In this document: positions 33,230-40,363 of the stretch, piece after piece | Layout of the letters: the number at the start of each line of letters is the position of its first letter | Numbering within the stretch: position 1 is the stretch's first letter | Assembly (NCBI RefSeq): GCF_002574545.1 | Contig: NZ_NUGT01000033.1 | Location: 1-41,258 of the forward strand | Reading direction: 5' to 3' | DNA: 41,258 nt | Source: Bacillus sp. AFS055030 | GTDB lineage: Bacteria > Bacillota > Bacilli > Bacillales > Bacillaceae_G | Position numbers and translations under genes: made by a program | The notes under the pieces: model-generated | What the model was told of the DNA's origin: nothing | Databases searched by the model: none | The model's input: the letters and a program-made list of their open reading frames with translations, nothing else

Positions 33230-34300
33230 ATGAAACAATACTTAGATTTATGTAAACACGTATTAGACAATGGCATGACAAAAACAGACCGGACTGGAAC
33301 AGGAACAATTAGTACATTCGGTTATCAAATGCGATTTAATCTTCAAGATGGCTTCCCTTTAGTAACAACTAAGAAAGTTCATTTAAAATCAATCATCCAT
33401 GAATTATTATGGTTTTTAAAAGGCGACACGAATATTCAATATTTAAAGGAAAATGGTGTTCGTATTTGGAATGAGTGGGCAGATGAAAATGGTAATTTGG
33501 GACCTGTATATGGTGAACAATGGAGATCATGGAAGACTTGTGACGGCTCAACAATTGATCAAATTACAGAAGTTATTAATCAAATAAAAACGAATCCAGA
33601 TTCTCGAAGATTGATTGTTTCTGCGTGGAATGTTGGAGAACTTGATAAGATGGCTTTAGCGCCATGTCATTGTTTTTTCCAGTTCTATGTAAATGATGGG
33701 AAACTTTCTTGTCAGCTTTATCAGCGTTAATTCTGAGCGCCTTTACAGAGTAATCTGTACCGAAAACCTTGCTAAACGGGGAAACTCTTAAATAAAGACA
33801 ATCCCGTGCTAAATTTATTCTTATGTGACGAAAAGAATAATAAATGCCTAACGACTATCCATTTATGGAGTAGGGTGCAAGTGATTGGCACCCGAAATGC
33901 AAGGGACCTTTATGAGGTCGTGATATAGTCTCATCTGCATGGTGACATGTAGCAGTTCTTTTTAAGAACGGGCCAAGTGTAACGAACTTGGTTGAAGATC
34001 TTGTCAGCTGACATTTTTTTAGGAGTACCGTTTAATATCGCATCTTATGCACTATTAACAATGATGATTGCTCAAGTATGTGATTTAGAATTAGGTGATT
34101 TTGTACATACATTTGGTGATGCACATATCTATACAAATCATCTTGAACAAATTAAATTACAACTTACTAGAGAACCACATAAATTACCAAAAATGAAGTT
34201 AAATACTGACATTAAAAACATTTTTGATTTTAAATTTGAGGATTTTACATTAGAAGATTATGAATGTCATCCTGCGATCAAAGGGGTAGTAAGTGTATGA
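33230..34300 (+). CDS. thyA: Thymidylate synthase, interrupted by a group I intron
   Basis: Converts dUMP to dTMP with methylene-THF, yielding dihydrofolate. The coding parts are 33230-33727 (166 codons) and 34004-34300 (98 codons plus stop); joined they give 264 residues, exactly the E. coli ThyA length. The catalytic Cys146 is in [11 protein letters not shown]. The junction falls between Arg166 and Ser167 in [15 protein letters not shown], the dUMP-phosphate-binding motif. Without splicing, translation ends at UAA, the first three intron bases, giving an inactive 166-residue product. The start follows TTAGGAGGTCAGGT. The stop overlaps the dfrA start (ATGA). This is the ThyB/E. coli-like type normally paired with dfrA in Bacillus. 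Confidence 0.94.
33728..34003 (+). ncRNA. Group I self-splicing intron in thyA (td-like, ORF-less)
   Basis: 276 nt. P1: exon GCGU (33724-33727) with GCGC (33737-33740), giving the U-G splice pair. P10: CUGA (33733-33736) with the first four exon-2 bases UCAG. P2: ACAGA-GUAA-UCUGU (33745-33758). P3: CCUUGC (33767-33772)/GCAAGG (33899-33904). P4/P5: ACGGG/CCCGU. P6: UUAUUCUU/AAGAAUAA (33815-33839). P7: GACUAU (33853-33858)/AUAGUC (33925-33930). P8: GACCU/AGGUC. P9: CUGCAUG-GUGA-CAUGUAG (33935-33952). P9.1 and P9.2 follow. The last base is the expected G. Core segments CTAAACGGGGAA, AATCCCGTGCTAAAT and AAATGCCTAACGACTATCC match the T4 td intron as I recall it, so subgroup IA2 is likely. There is no endonuclease gene; the P6 loop is about 9 nt. 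Confidence 0.95.
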
Positions 34301-34779
34301 TTGCTGCACTAGTTGCGATGTCAGAAAACAATGTAATCGGCTTAAATAACCAAATGCCTTGGCATCTTCCACAAGAGCTTGCTTACTTTAAAAAAGTAAC
34401 AACTGGGTATACAATTATTATGGGAAGAAAAACGTTTGATTCGATTGGCAGACCGCTTCCAAACCGTGAAAACATCGTTGTGACAAGACAAAAGGATTTT
34501 CATGCAGAAGGTGTTACAGTCATAAATGATGTAGTAAGTTATATAGAAGAAAATAAACATAAAGATTTATTTATAATAGGTGGAGCTGAAATTTTTAAGT
34601 TAACATTCCCATATTTAGATACACTTTATATAACTGAAATTGAACATAACTTTGAAGGCGACACTTTCTTTCCGAATTTTTCAAAAGAAGATTGGACTAT
34701 TAAATCTGTTTCGGATGTACAAGTCGATGAAAAATCAAAAATTAAATATAGATATTTTGTTTATGAAAAAAAGTGTTGA
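34297..34779 (+). CDS. dfrA: Dihydrofolate reductase
   Basis: Regenerates tetrahydrofolate from the dihydrofolate made by thymidylate synthase. 160 residues, typical for the chromosomal bacterial enzyme. Visible landmarks are [14 protein letters not shown] with Trp22 and the catalytic acid Glu27, [18 protein letters not shown] for NADPH binding, and IIGGAEIF. The ATG at 34297 overlaps the thyA stop codon (ATGA). No clear ribosome-binding site precedes it, so it probably depends on ribosomes finishing thyA exon 2. A longer frame from 34264 lies inside thyA and is not the start. A promoter for azoR overlaps its last codons. Confidence 0.95.
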   Translation: MIAALVAMSENNVIGLNNQMPWHLPQELAYFKKVTTGYTIIMGRKTFDSIGRPLPNRENIVVTRQKDFHAEGVTVINDVVSYIEENKHKDLFIIGGAEIFKLTFPYLDTLYITEIEHNFEGDTFFPNFSKEDWTIKSVSDVQVDEKSKIKYRYFVYEKKC

Positions 34780-34804
34780 CATCTTGAATTAGAGATATTA
34801 TTAT
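34776..34804 (+). promoter_or_regulatory. Promoter of azoR with MhqR-like operator in the spacer
   Basis: A perfect TTGACA (34776-34781), a 17-nt spacer and TATTAT (34799-34804). The spacer is filled by a 16-bp operator, ATCTTGAATTAGAGAT (34781-34796), with arms ATCT and AGAT around AATT. This resembles the B. subtilis MhqR box (ATCTCGAATTCGAGAT-like). A repressor bound here would block polymerase. Confidence 0.75.
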
Positions 34805-34807
34805 GAG

Positions 34808-34836
34808 ATTAAGGGATTTGGTTATCCCTTAATTTT
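34808..34836 (+). terminator. Hairpin at the azoR transcript start or dfrA terminator
   Basis: ATTAAGGGAT-TTGGTT-ATCCCTTAAT followed by TTTT. It can terminate thyA-dfrA transcripts. It also begins at the predicted azoR transcript start (about 34811), so azoR mRNA would carry it as a 5' stem-loop or be attenuated by it. Confidence 0.55.
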
Positions 34837-34845
34837 AAAATATAA

Positions 34846-34861
34846 ATCTCGAATTAAAGAT
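34846..34861. promoter_or_regulatory. Second MhqR-like operator
   Basis: ATCTCGAATTAAAGAT has the same ATCT-N2-AATT-N2-AGAT layout as the site in the promoter 65 bp upstream. It lies just ahead of the azoR ribosome-binding site. Confidence 0.65.
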
Positions 34862-34880
34862 AATTAAAACTGAGGGGAAG

Positions 34881-35546
34881 ATGTTTAAGATGAAAAAATT
34901 ACTTTATATTACTGCAAATCCAAATGCAATTGAAAATTCATTTGGTCTATCTGTTGGGGAAGCATTTATTAATGAATACAAAAAAGAAAATCCTGAAAAT
35001 GAAGTTATTCATTTTGATTTATTTAAAGAAAATGTTCCTATGTTAGATGGAAATGTATTTGATGCATGGGGCAAATTAGCAAATGGTACAGCTTTTGAAG
35101 AATTAAGTGCTGATCAACAAGCTACTTTAGCTGCTATGAATCGTAACTTAGAAATTTTCACTGAAGCTGATGAGTATGTATTTGTTACTCCATTCTGGAA
35201 CTTTAGTTTTCCATCAGTTGTAAAAAACTTTATTGATAATATTTCAGTAGCTGGCAAAACATTTAAATATACTGAAAATGGTCCAGTTGGTTTACTTGAA
35301 AATAAAAAAGCTTTACACATCCAAGCAAGTGGTGGCGTTTATTCAGAAGGTCCTGCAGCTGGAGTTAACTTCTCTAGCCCATACTTAACAACAATTTTAA
35401 ACTTTGTAGGTGTGACTGATGTAACGACATTATACGTTGAAGGTATGGCTGCAATGCAAGATAAAGCACAAGAAATTAAAGCAAATGCAATTGAAAAAGC
35501 GAAAGTTCTTGCTGCAGAATTCAGTAGTGCAAAAGTTTCGAACTAA
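34881..35546 (+). CDS. azoR: FMN-dependent NADH:quinone/azo reductase
   Basis: A flavodoxin-like-fold enzyme of 221 residues (218 if the ATG at 34890 is used; GAGGGG lies close to both). Family landmarks are YITANPNAIENSFGLSVGEAF (flavin phosphate loop), PFWNFSFPSVVKNFIDNI and QASGGVYSEGP. It reduces quinones and azo compounds by two electrons, protecting thiols. In B. subtilis the homologue AzoR2 is repressed by MhqR and induced by catechol and quinones; the two operator-like sites here fit that control. Single-gene unit with a likely terminator at 35560. Confidence 0.92.
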   Translation: MFKMKKLLYITANPNAIENSFGLSVGEAFINEYKKENPENEVIHFDLFKENVPMLDGNVFDAWGKLANGTAFEELSADQQATLAAMNRNLEIFTEADEYVFVTPFWNFSFPSVVKNFIDNISVAGKTFKYTENGPVGLLENKKALHIQASGGVYSEGPAAGVNFSSPYLTTILNFVGVTDVTTLYVEGMAAMQDKAQEIKANAIEKAKVLAAEFSSAKVSN

Positions 35547-35559
35547 AGATTCACTAAAT

Positions 35560-35596
35560 AAAGGGATTGGCAAATAAAAGCCGATTCTTTTTTTAT
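35560..35596 (+). terminator. Terminator after azoR
   Basis: AAGGGATTGGC pairs imperfectly with GCCGATTCTT and is followed by six or more T. Confidence 0.6.
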
Positions 35597-35631
35597 TCTA
35601 GTTTTTATTAAATAATCAGGATGGATAATAC

Positions 35632-35660
35632 TTTTCAAGTGGTTGGGCATTTTGTATAAT
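35632..35660 (+). promoter_or_regulatory. Promoter of plsC
   Basis: TTTTCA (35632-35637), a 17-nt spacer and a perfect TATAAT (35655-35660). The start codon is at 35692. Confidence 0.5.
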
Positions 35661-35691
35661 AATTAACATACTCAATTATCGGAGGATTATT

Positions 35692-36399
35692 ATGTTTCGC
35701 ACAATATTTGCTGCAACACGAATTGTCATTGGTGTAATTGAAGCAAAGCTAAAATTATCATCAGTAAAAAAAATACCAAAGGAATTACCTGTACATGAAA
35801 AAGATCGTATAATGCATCAATTTCCTGATTATTTTGGGAAAATGATGATTGGTTGTACTGGTAGTAAAGTAAAGGTTGAAGGGATCGAAAATATTCCTAG
35901 AGACGAGGGAGTCCTATTTGTAAGTAATCATCAAAGTAATTTTGATATTCCATTATTATTAGGATATTTAAATAAGCCTATAGGATTCATTGCAAAAATC
36001 GAATTAAAAAAACTGCCGATTGTACCAGACTGGATGGAACAAATGCATAGTGTATTTATGGACAGAAAAGATCGAAGACAATCACTTAATGCGATTAAAG
36101 AAGGCATAGATAAACTGAAAAATGGCCATTCATTAGTTATTTTTCCAGAAGGTACTAGAAGTAAGGGTAGTCAAATGGGTGAATTTAAATCAGGTAGTCT
36201 CCATTTAGCCACAAAATCAGGGGTTCCAGTTATTCCTGTAAGAATTGAAGGGACTTATAATATTTTAGAAGCTAACGGTAATCGAATTAAACCAGCAAAT
36301 GTCACACTTAAAGTATTCCCACCAATTTATCCTGAAAAAATCGGAATAACAGATCCAAAAGAATTGACTAACTATATTAAAGAGATTATTGAAAACTAA
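35692..36399 (+). CDS. plsC: 1-acyl-sn-glycerol-3-phosphate acyltransferase
   Basis: Adds the second acyl chain to lysophosphatidic acid to make phosphatidic acid at the inner membrane face. 235 residues. Acyltransferase motif I NHQSNFD (H-x4-D) and motif III FPEGTRSKG are intact, with FMDRKDRRQS (motif II) between them and VPVIPVRIEG (motif IV) after. The start follows CGGAGGATTATT. Together with pssA in this window it belongs to phospholipid synthesis. Its terminator stem follows at once and is separated from its T-run by a repeat element. Confidence 0.93.
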   Translation: MFRTIFAATRIVIGVIEAKLKLSSVKKIPKELPVHEKDRIMHQFPDYFGKMMIGCTGSKVKVEGIENIPRDEGVLFVSNHQSNFDIPLLLGYLNKPIGFIAKIELKKLPIVPDWMEQMHSVFMDRKDRRQSLNAIKEGIDKLKNGHSLVIFPEGTRSKGSQMGEFKSGSLHLATKSGVPVIPVRIEGTYNILEANGNRIKPANVTLKVFPPIYPEKIGITDPKELTNYIKEIIEN

Positions 36400-36590
36400 A
36401 AGCGCTCATTTAGAATGAGCGCTTCAGTATGTAGACAAAGAACAAAAAATCTGATTTTCAGACTGATTGAAAATGCTTGTCTTTCGAGGTGAGGAGCTTA
36501 AGTTACCTTAGACGGTAATGAGCACCGCTCAACAGGAGAAGCAACGAAGAAAGCGAGCGTTTGTCAACAGTCTGAAGCGCTTTTTTTACA
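36398..36590. terminator. Terminator split by a repeat element
   Basis: A perfect hairpin, AAGCGCTCATT-TAG-AATGAGCGCTT (36400-36424), follows plsC but has no T-run. After the repeat, AAGCGC recurs with T7 (36575-36587). The T-run therefore lies about 150 bp from the stem. The right-hand part overlaps the stop of the convergent gene ending at 36586. Confidence 0.75.
36425..36574 (-). repeat. Structured repeat element, family 1, copy B
   Basis: A 150-bp element in reverse orientation relative to copy A (17580-17738). Its ends, CAGTATGTAGACAAAG and TTTGTCAACAGTCTG, are imperfect inverted repeats. Read on the minus strand, its first 37 bp are identical to copy A. It lies between a terminator hairpin and that hairpin's T-run, with AGCGCTT repeated directly on both sides. 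Confidence 0.85.
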
Positions 36591-37212
36591 CAACGAATTT
36601 AATAATACAAAAATACATAGATGCACTACCTAATAATACAAATAAATGCCATATTGCATGACTATATGGCCAGCGTTTGATTAGAAAAAAAATTGTACCG
36701 ATCGAATAAAATATCCCTCCTAATAATAAGTAGAAAAATCCTATTCCAGATAATCCTACATAAATAGGCTTAATTGCAAACATCATTAACCAACCCATTA
36801 TTAAATAAACAATAGTTGAAAAAAATTCAAACTTATTAACATAAATAAATTTAAAGATTACACCTGAAACTGCTAAACTCCAAATAATTGCAAATAAGGA
36901 CCAGCCAATCTTCCCTCTTAATGTTACGAGTAAAAATGGTGTATAAGTTCCTGCGATTAATAAATAGATTGCAGAGTGATCTAAAATTGTAAATAGCCTA
37001 ATTAGCTTTGGGTCCCTTACACTATGAAGTAATGTTGAACAAATATAAAGTAAAAACATAGACAACCCAAAGACTGTAAAAGAAATTAAATGCCAAGGAG
37101 TCCCTTTATCCATAGCTTTACAAATTAAATAATATAATGCTGGAATACTCAGTACTGCTCCAATCCCATGAGTAATAGCATTTGCTAATTCTTCTTTCAT
37201 TGCTCTACTCAT
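36586..37212 (-). CDS. Hemolysin III/PAQR-family membrane protein (TrhA-like)
   Basis: A 208-residue protein with seven membrane helices. Family landmarks are ELANAITHGIGAVLS at the N-terminus, STLLHS after helix 2, LDHSAIYLLIAGTYTPF in the middle and HAIWHLFVLLGS at the end; the Ser/His/Asp set is that of the PAQR metal-hydrolase fold. Homologues are called hemolysin III or YqfA/TrhA and are linked to membrane-lipid homeostasis rather than proven hemolysis. The start at 37212 follows AGGAGGCATTTTT. It is convergent with plsC, the two being separated only by the repeat-split terminator. Confidence 0.88.
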   Translation of the reverse strand: MSRAMKEELANAITHGIGAVLSIPALYYLICKAMDKGTPWHLISFTVFGLSMFLLYICSTLLHSVRDPKLIRLFTILDHSAIYLLIAGTYTPFLLVTLRGKIGWSLFAIIWSLAVSGVIFKFIYVNKFEFFSTIVYLIMGWLMMFAIKPIYVGLSGIGFFYLLLGGIFYSIGTIFFLIKRWPYSHAIWHLFVLLGSASMYFCIIKFVV

Positions 37213-37422
37213 AAAAATGCCTCCTATTTTAATTGAATCATTTTTAACTATGAGAGTATTATGAACAAATCTAGAGATTTAATGTTTTCAATATTTTATA
37301 GCTGTATGTATATTTTGAACGCTTTTTTTAACAGTTACTAAAAAACAAGAATGATTCATAAAACAGACAGATGTGGTAATCTGAAAATAAAGGAAAAGAA
37401 AATTATTAAATCGGAGGTATGT

Positions 37423-38589
37423 ATGTTACTCATAAAAAATGGAGAACTTTTTACACCTAAATCAATCGGCAAAAACGATATTTTAATATCAAACGAAAAA
37501 ATTGAGTATATTCATGAAGAAATAGATATTACCTCATCTTCGTTACCTATACAAATAGTTGATGCATCTGCCTACTATATTGTGCCTGGCTTCATTGATG
37601 CACATGTTCATCTTATTGGTGGCGGTGGTGAAGGTGGCTTTAAAACAAGAACGCCAGAATTATTGTTGTCTGATTGTATTAAAGGAGGAATTACTACTGT
37701 AGTAGGAGTAATTGGAACAGATGGGACAACAAGAACAATGGCTAGTCTGCTCGCAAAATGTAGAGCATTGGAAGAAGAGGGGATTACTTCATTTGTCTAT
37801 ACGGGCTCATACCAAACACCTGTCAAAACATTATTTTCCAAAATTGAAGAAGATATCATCCTAATTGATAAGATTATCGGTGTAGGGGAAATAGCCATTT
37901 CAGACCATCGATCATCTCAACCGACAAAGGAAGAATTTGCAAGAATAGCCGCACAAGCTCGAAATGGAGGCTTGCTTTCAGGAAAGTCAGGAGTTGTGAA
38001 TGTACATATAGGCGATAGTAAAAAAATGTTATCAATGATCGAGGAGATTGTCGAAGAAACAGAATTACCAATTACTCAATTCTACCCAACACATATTAAT
38101 CGCAATAGCTATTTATTTGAAGCAGGAATTCACTTTGCTAAAAAAGGAGGGTTTGTTGACTTTACAACTAGCTCAATCCCACACTTTTTGAATAATGGTG
38201 AAGTGAAATGTAGCGTAGGTTTAAAAAGAATGCTAAATTCAGGTGTTAGCATTGATCAAATCACTTTTACCTCTGATGGACAAGGTAGTCTACCTGATTT
38301 TGATGAAAATGGTATACTCCGAGGCATGAAGGTTGGAAGAGTAAGTAGTTTATATAACGAAGTAAGAGACGCAATAGTAAGTGAGGGCATCAAGATTGAA
38401 GATGCAATAAGTGTAATCACTAAAAACCCAGCCAATATATTAAAATTACAAAAAGGACAAATTAAAAATGGATACGATGCAGATTTAGTTTTCCTAAACA
38501 AAACCTCACTAGAAATTGAAACAGTCATTTCAAGAGGAAAAATAATGATGCAAAATAAAGAAGTATTAGTTAAAGGAACATTTGAATAA
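37423..38589 (+). CDS. iadA: Isoaspartyl dipeptidase
   Basis: A 388-residue amidohydrolase-superfamily enzyme, as long as E. coli IadA (390). It cleaves isoaspartyl dipeptides left by protein ageing. Metal-site motifs include PGFIDAHVHLIGGGGEGG (HxH), VGEIAISDHRSSQ, VNVHIGD, YPTHINRN and FTSDGQGS. The start at 37423 is fixed by CGGAGG 6 nt upstream; the frame extends to 37351 without a signal. It has its own terminator, then the BMP-family lipoprotein gene in the same direction. Confidence 0.93.
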   Translation: MLLIKNGELFTPKSIGKNDILISNEKIEYIHEEIDITSSSLPIQIVDASAYYIVPGFIDAHVHLIGGGGEGGFKTRTPELLLSDCIKGGITTVVGVIGTDGTTRTMASLLAKCRALEEEGITSFVYTGSYQTPVKTLFSKIEEDIILIDKIIGVGEIAISDHRSSQPTKEEFARIAAQARNGGLLSGKSGVVNVHIGDSKKMLSMIEEIVEETELPITQFYPTHINRNSYLFEAGIHFAKKGGFVDFTTSSIPHFLNNGEVKCSVGLKRMLNSGVSIDQITFTSDGQGSLPDFDENGILRGMKVGRVSSLYNEVRDAIVSEGIKIEDAISVITKNPANILKLQKGQIKNGYDADLVFLNKTSLEIETVISRGKIMMQNKEVLVKGTFE

Positions 38590-38594
38590 ATAGT

Positions 38595-38629
38595 AAAACA
38601 GGAAGTATCTATTATTTCCTGTTTTTTTA
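38595..38629 (+). terminator. Terminator after iadA
   Basis: AAACAGGAA pairs with TTCCTGTTT and is followed by a T-run. Confidence 0.85.
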
Positions 38630-38738
38630 TTCAGATCAAAAAAAGCCTCAATTTTCCTACTCAATCTACTTTTCAACGAATAAAACAATAATCGTAAATT
38701 CATACTAGAAATAATTGTATTCGAATGAGGTGAATGAT

Positions 38739-39785
38739 TTGTATAAAAAAAAGGCTGCATTAATCCTAATTTCGATCATTGCAGTCGTCATTTCGGCTTG
38801 CAGCAATAATCAAGAATATAGTAATACTTTCAAAATCGGAATCGTTTCAAATTCAAATGGAAAATACAACAGTTATTTAGACTCAATTGCAATGAAAGGC
38901 ATTTCTAGATTTGCAGAAGAGGAAAATTTAATAAAAGATAAGAATTATAAACTCATTTCAACAAATAGTACAAAAGGGTTTGAAAAGAAAATTACAAAAA
39001 TGGCTGATTCTAATTATGATTTGATAATTGGAATAGGTAATAATTTATCTACTGTATTGAATAAGGTTGCTGAAAACAATAAAAGTACTAAATTCGGTGT
39101 GATCGATTCAAGGGTTGAAAAGCCAAATGTAATTAGTATTAATTTTACTGAACAAGATGGAAGTTTTTTAGCCGGAGTAATTGCAGCAATGAAAACAAAA
39201 ACAAAAAAAATTGGATTTATCGGTGGAGACGACAACCAAATAATAAACAGATATAAATATGGATTTATATCTGGAGTAAAATCAGTAAATAAAGAAATAG
39301 AAGTTTTAACAGCCTATTCAAATACTTTTAATGAGCCTAAAACCGGTTCAAGAATTGCAAACGACTTTTTTATGAAAGACGTTGATATTATTTTTCCTGT
39401 AGCGGGTTTAACAAGTAAAGGCGTATTTACTTCTGCAAAAAAGATTAGAAGATCAAACCAAAAGGAAGTATGGGTCATAGGAGCTGACCGTAATGAGAAT
39501 AAAAACGGTTTACCCGAAAACGTTACTCTTTTCTCACTGGTGAAAAGAATTGATCAGGCAGTATATGATCTAGCTAAACAAACAAAATCAAATGAATTTC
39601 ATGGTGGTAAAACATTAATTTATGGTTTAAATGAAGATGGTATAAAATTAAAAATGGCGGATAATAATGTTGAGGAGCCAATATTAGTAAAGGTTAAAGA
39701 ATATAAGGAAAAAATTCAAAAAGGTGCTTTAGTGGTACCTAGTAATAAAGAAGAGTATTTACAGTTTAAAGAAAAATTAATTTAA
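38739..39785 (+). CDS. BMP-family lipoprotein (Med/TmpC type)
   Basis: A 348-residue protein of the basic membrane protein family, normally substrate-binding subunits of nucleoside ABC importers. The signal peptide ends in the lipobox ISAC. Family segments include FKIGIVSNSNGKYNSYLDSIAMKGI, YDLIIGIGN, NVISINFTEQDGSFLAGVIAAMKT, KIGFIGGD and DIIFPVAGLTSKGVF. The start is a TTG at 38739, with GAGGTGA upstream. No transporter genes are beside it. In B. subtilis a similar orphan lipoprotein, Med, promotes competence; this could be its counterpart or a nucleoside binder. Confidence 0.82.
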   Translation: MYKKKAALILISIIAVVISACSNNQEYSNTFKIGIVSNSNGKYNSYLDSIAMKGISRFAEEENLIKDKNYKLISTNSTKGFEKKITKMADSNYDLIIGIGNNLSTVLNKVAENNKSTKFGVIDSRVEKPNVISINFTEQDGSFLAGVIAAMKTKTKKIGFIGGDDNQIINRYKYGFISGVKSVNKEIEVLTAYSNTFNEPKTGSRIANDFFMKDVDIIFPVAGLTSKGVFTSAKKIRRSNQKEVWVIGADRNENKNGLPENVTLFSLVKRIDQAVYDLAKQTKSNEFHGGKTLIYGLNEDGIKLKMADNNVEEPILVKVKEYKEKIQKGALVVPSNKEEYLQFKEKLI

Positions 39786-39857
39786 CTAGAAAAAATATAA
39801 AATAATTTTATTATGTAAACTAAAGTTAAATTATTTATTAAAATTCCTTGAAATTAT

Positions 39858-39886
39858 TTGACGAATGAACAAATTTTTGACAATAT
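39858..39886 (+). promoter_or_regulatory. Candidate promoter of tatA
   Basis: TTGACG (39858-39863), a 17-nt spacer and CAATAT (39881-39886). A TTGACA further on (39877-39882) lacks a -10 at the right distance. Confidence 0.4.
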
Positions 39887-39947
39887 TACTATATAAGGAA
39901 AGTTTGGTACTTACTTATTAATAGTGAATGGAAGTTGGGGGAAAATA

Positions 39948-40130
39948 ATGGCTAACATAGGTTTTCCAGGTTTAATTTTAATTTTAATTTTAGCATTAAT
40001 TATATTTGGACCAAAAAAATTACCTGAAATCGGAAGAGCATTTGGAGATACACTTAGAGAATTTAAGCGTTCTACACAAGGTTTAACAAATGATCTTTTA
40101 GAAGACAAAGACGAAAAGAAAACCAAATAA
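39948..40130 (+). CDS. tatA: Twin-arginine translocase subunit TatA
   Basis: A 60-residue TatA/E protein. One membrane helix ([12 protein letters not shown]) leads to the hallmark [14 protein letters not shown], then an amphipathic helix ([11 protein letters not shown]) and a charged tail. TatA oligomers form the path for folded proteins across the membrane. The ATG at 39948 follows GGGGGAAAATA; an upstream frame to 39924 has no signal. No tatC is adjacent, so this may be an extra TatA like B. subtilis TatAc rather than part of a tatAC pair. Confidence 0.9.
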   Translation: MANIGFPGLILILILALIIFGPKKLPEIGRAFGDTLREFKRSTQGLTNDLLEDKDEKKTK

Positions 40131-40137
40131 TTCAGTA

Positions 40138-40166
40138 AAAAGACTCGGTAAAGTACCGAGTCTTTT
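40138..40166 (+). terminator. Terminator after tatA
   Basis: AAAGACTCGGTA-AAG-TACCGAGTCTTT followed by TCTTTT. Confidence 0.85.
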
Positions 40167-40363
40167 CTTTTGGAATAGTTAGTTTCATCTCACCTATCTA
40201 GTCTCTTTAATATCTTAAAACTCTCATCATGTCAATATGATTTTTTAAAGAAATAGTGAAATTTTAATGGAACTTTAATATTTACTGTTAACTGATAATA
40301 AAAATGATATAATGAATTTGCTTTGCAAAATTTGTAGAATTTTAGAAGAAAGATGTGAATTGA

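Noticed and set aside
33728-34003. thyA as a pseudogene, frameshift or assembly artefact
   Set aside because: Removing exactly 276 nt restores the full conserved 264-residue protein, and the removed segment has a complete group I fold with matching P1 and P10. Random damage would not give this.
34264-34296. Longer N-terminus for dihydrofolate reductase
   Set aside because: These codons lie within the end of thyA in another frame. The conserved DHFR start ([12 protein letters not shown]) begins at 34297.
33992-34300. Separate protein starting with TTG inside the intron end
   Set aside because: It has no ribosome-binding site, and its product would be just the C-terminal part of thymidylate synthase. 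It is exon 2 read into the intron.
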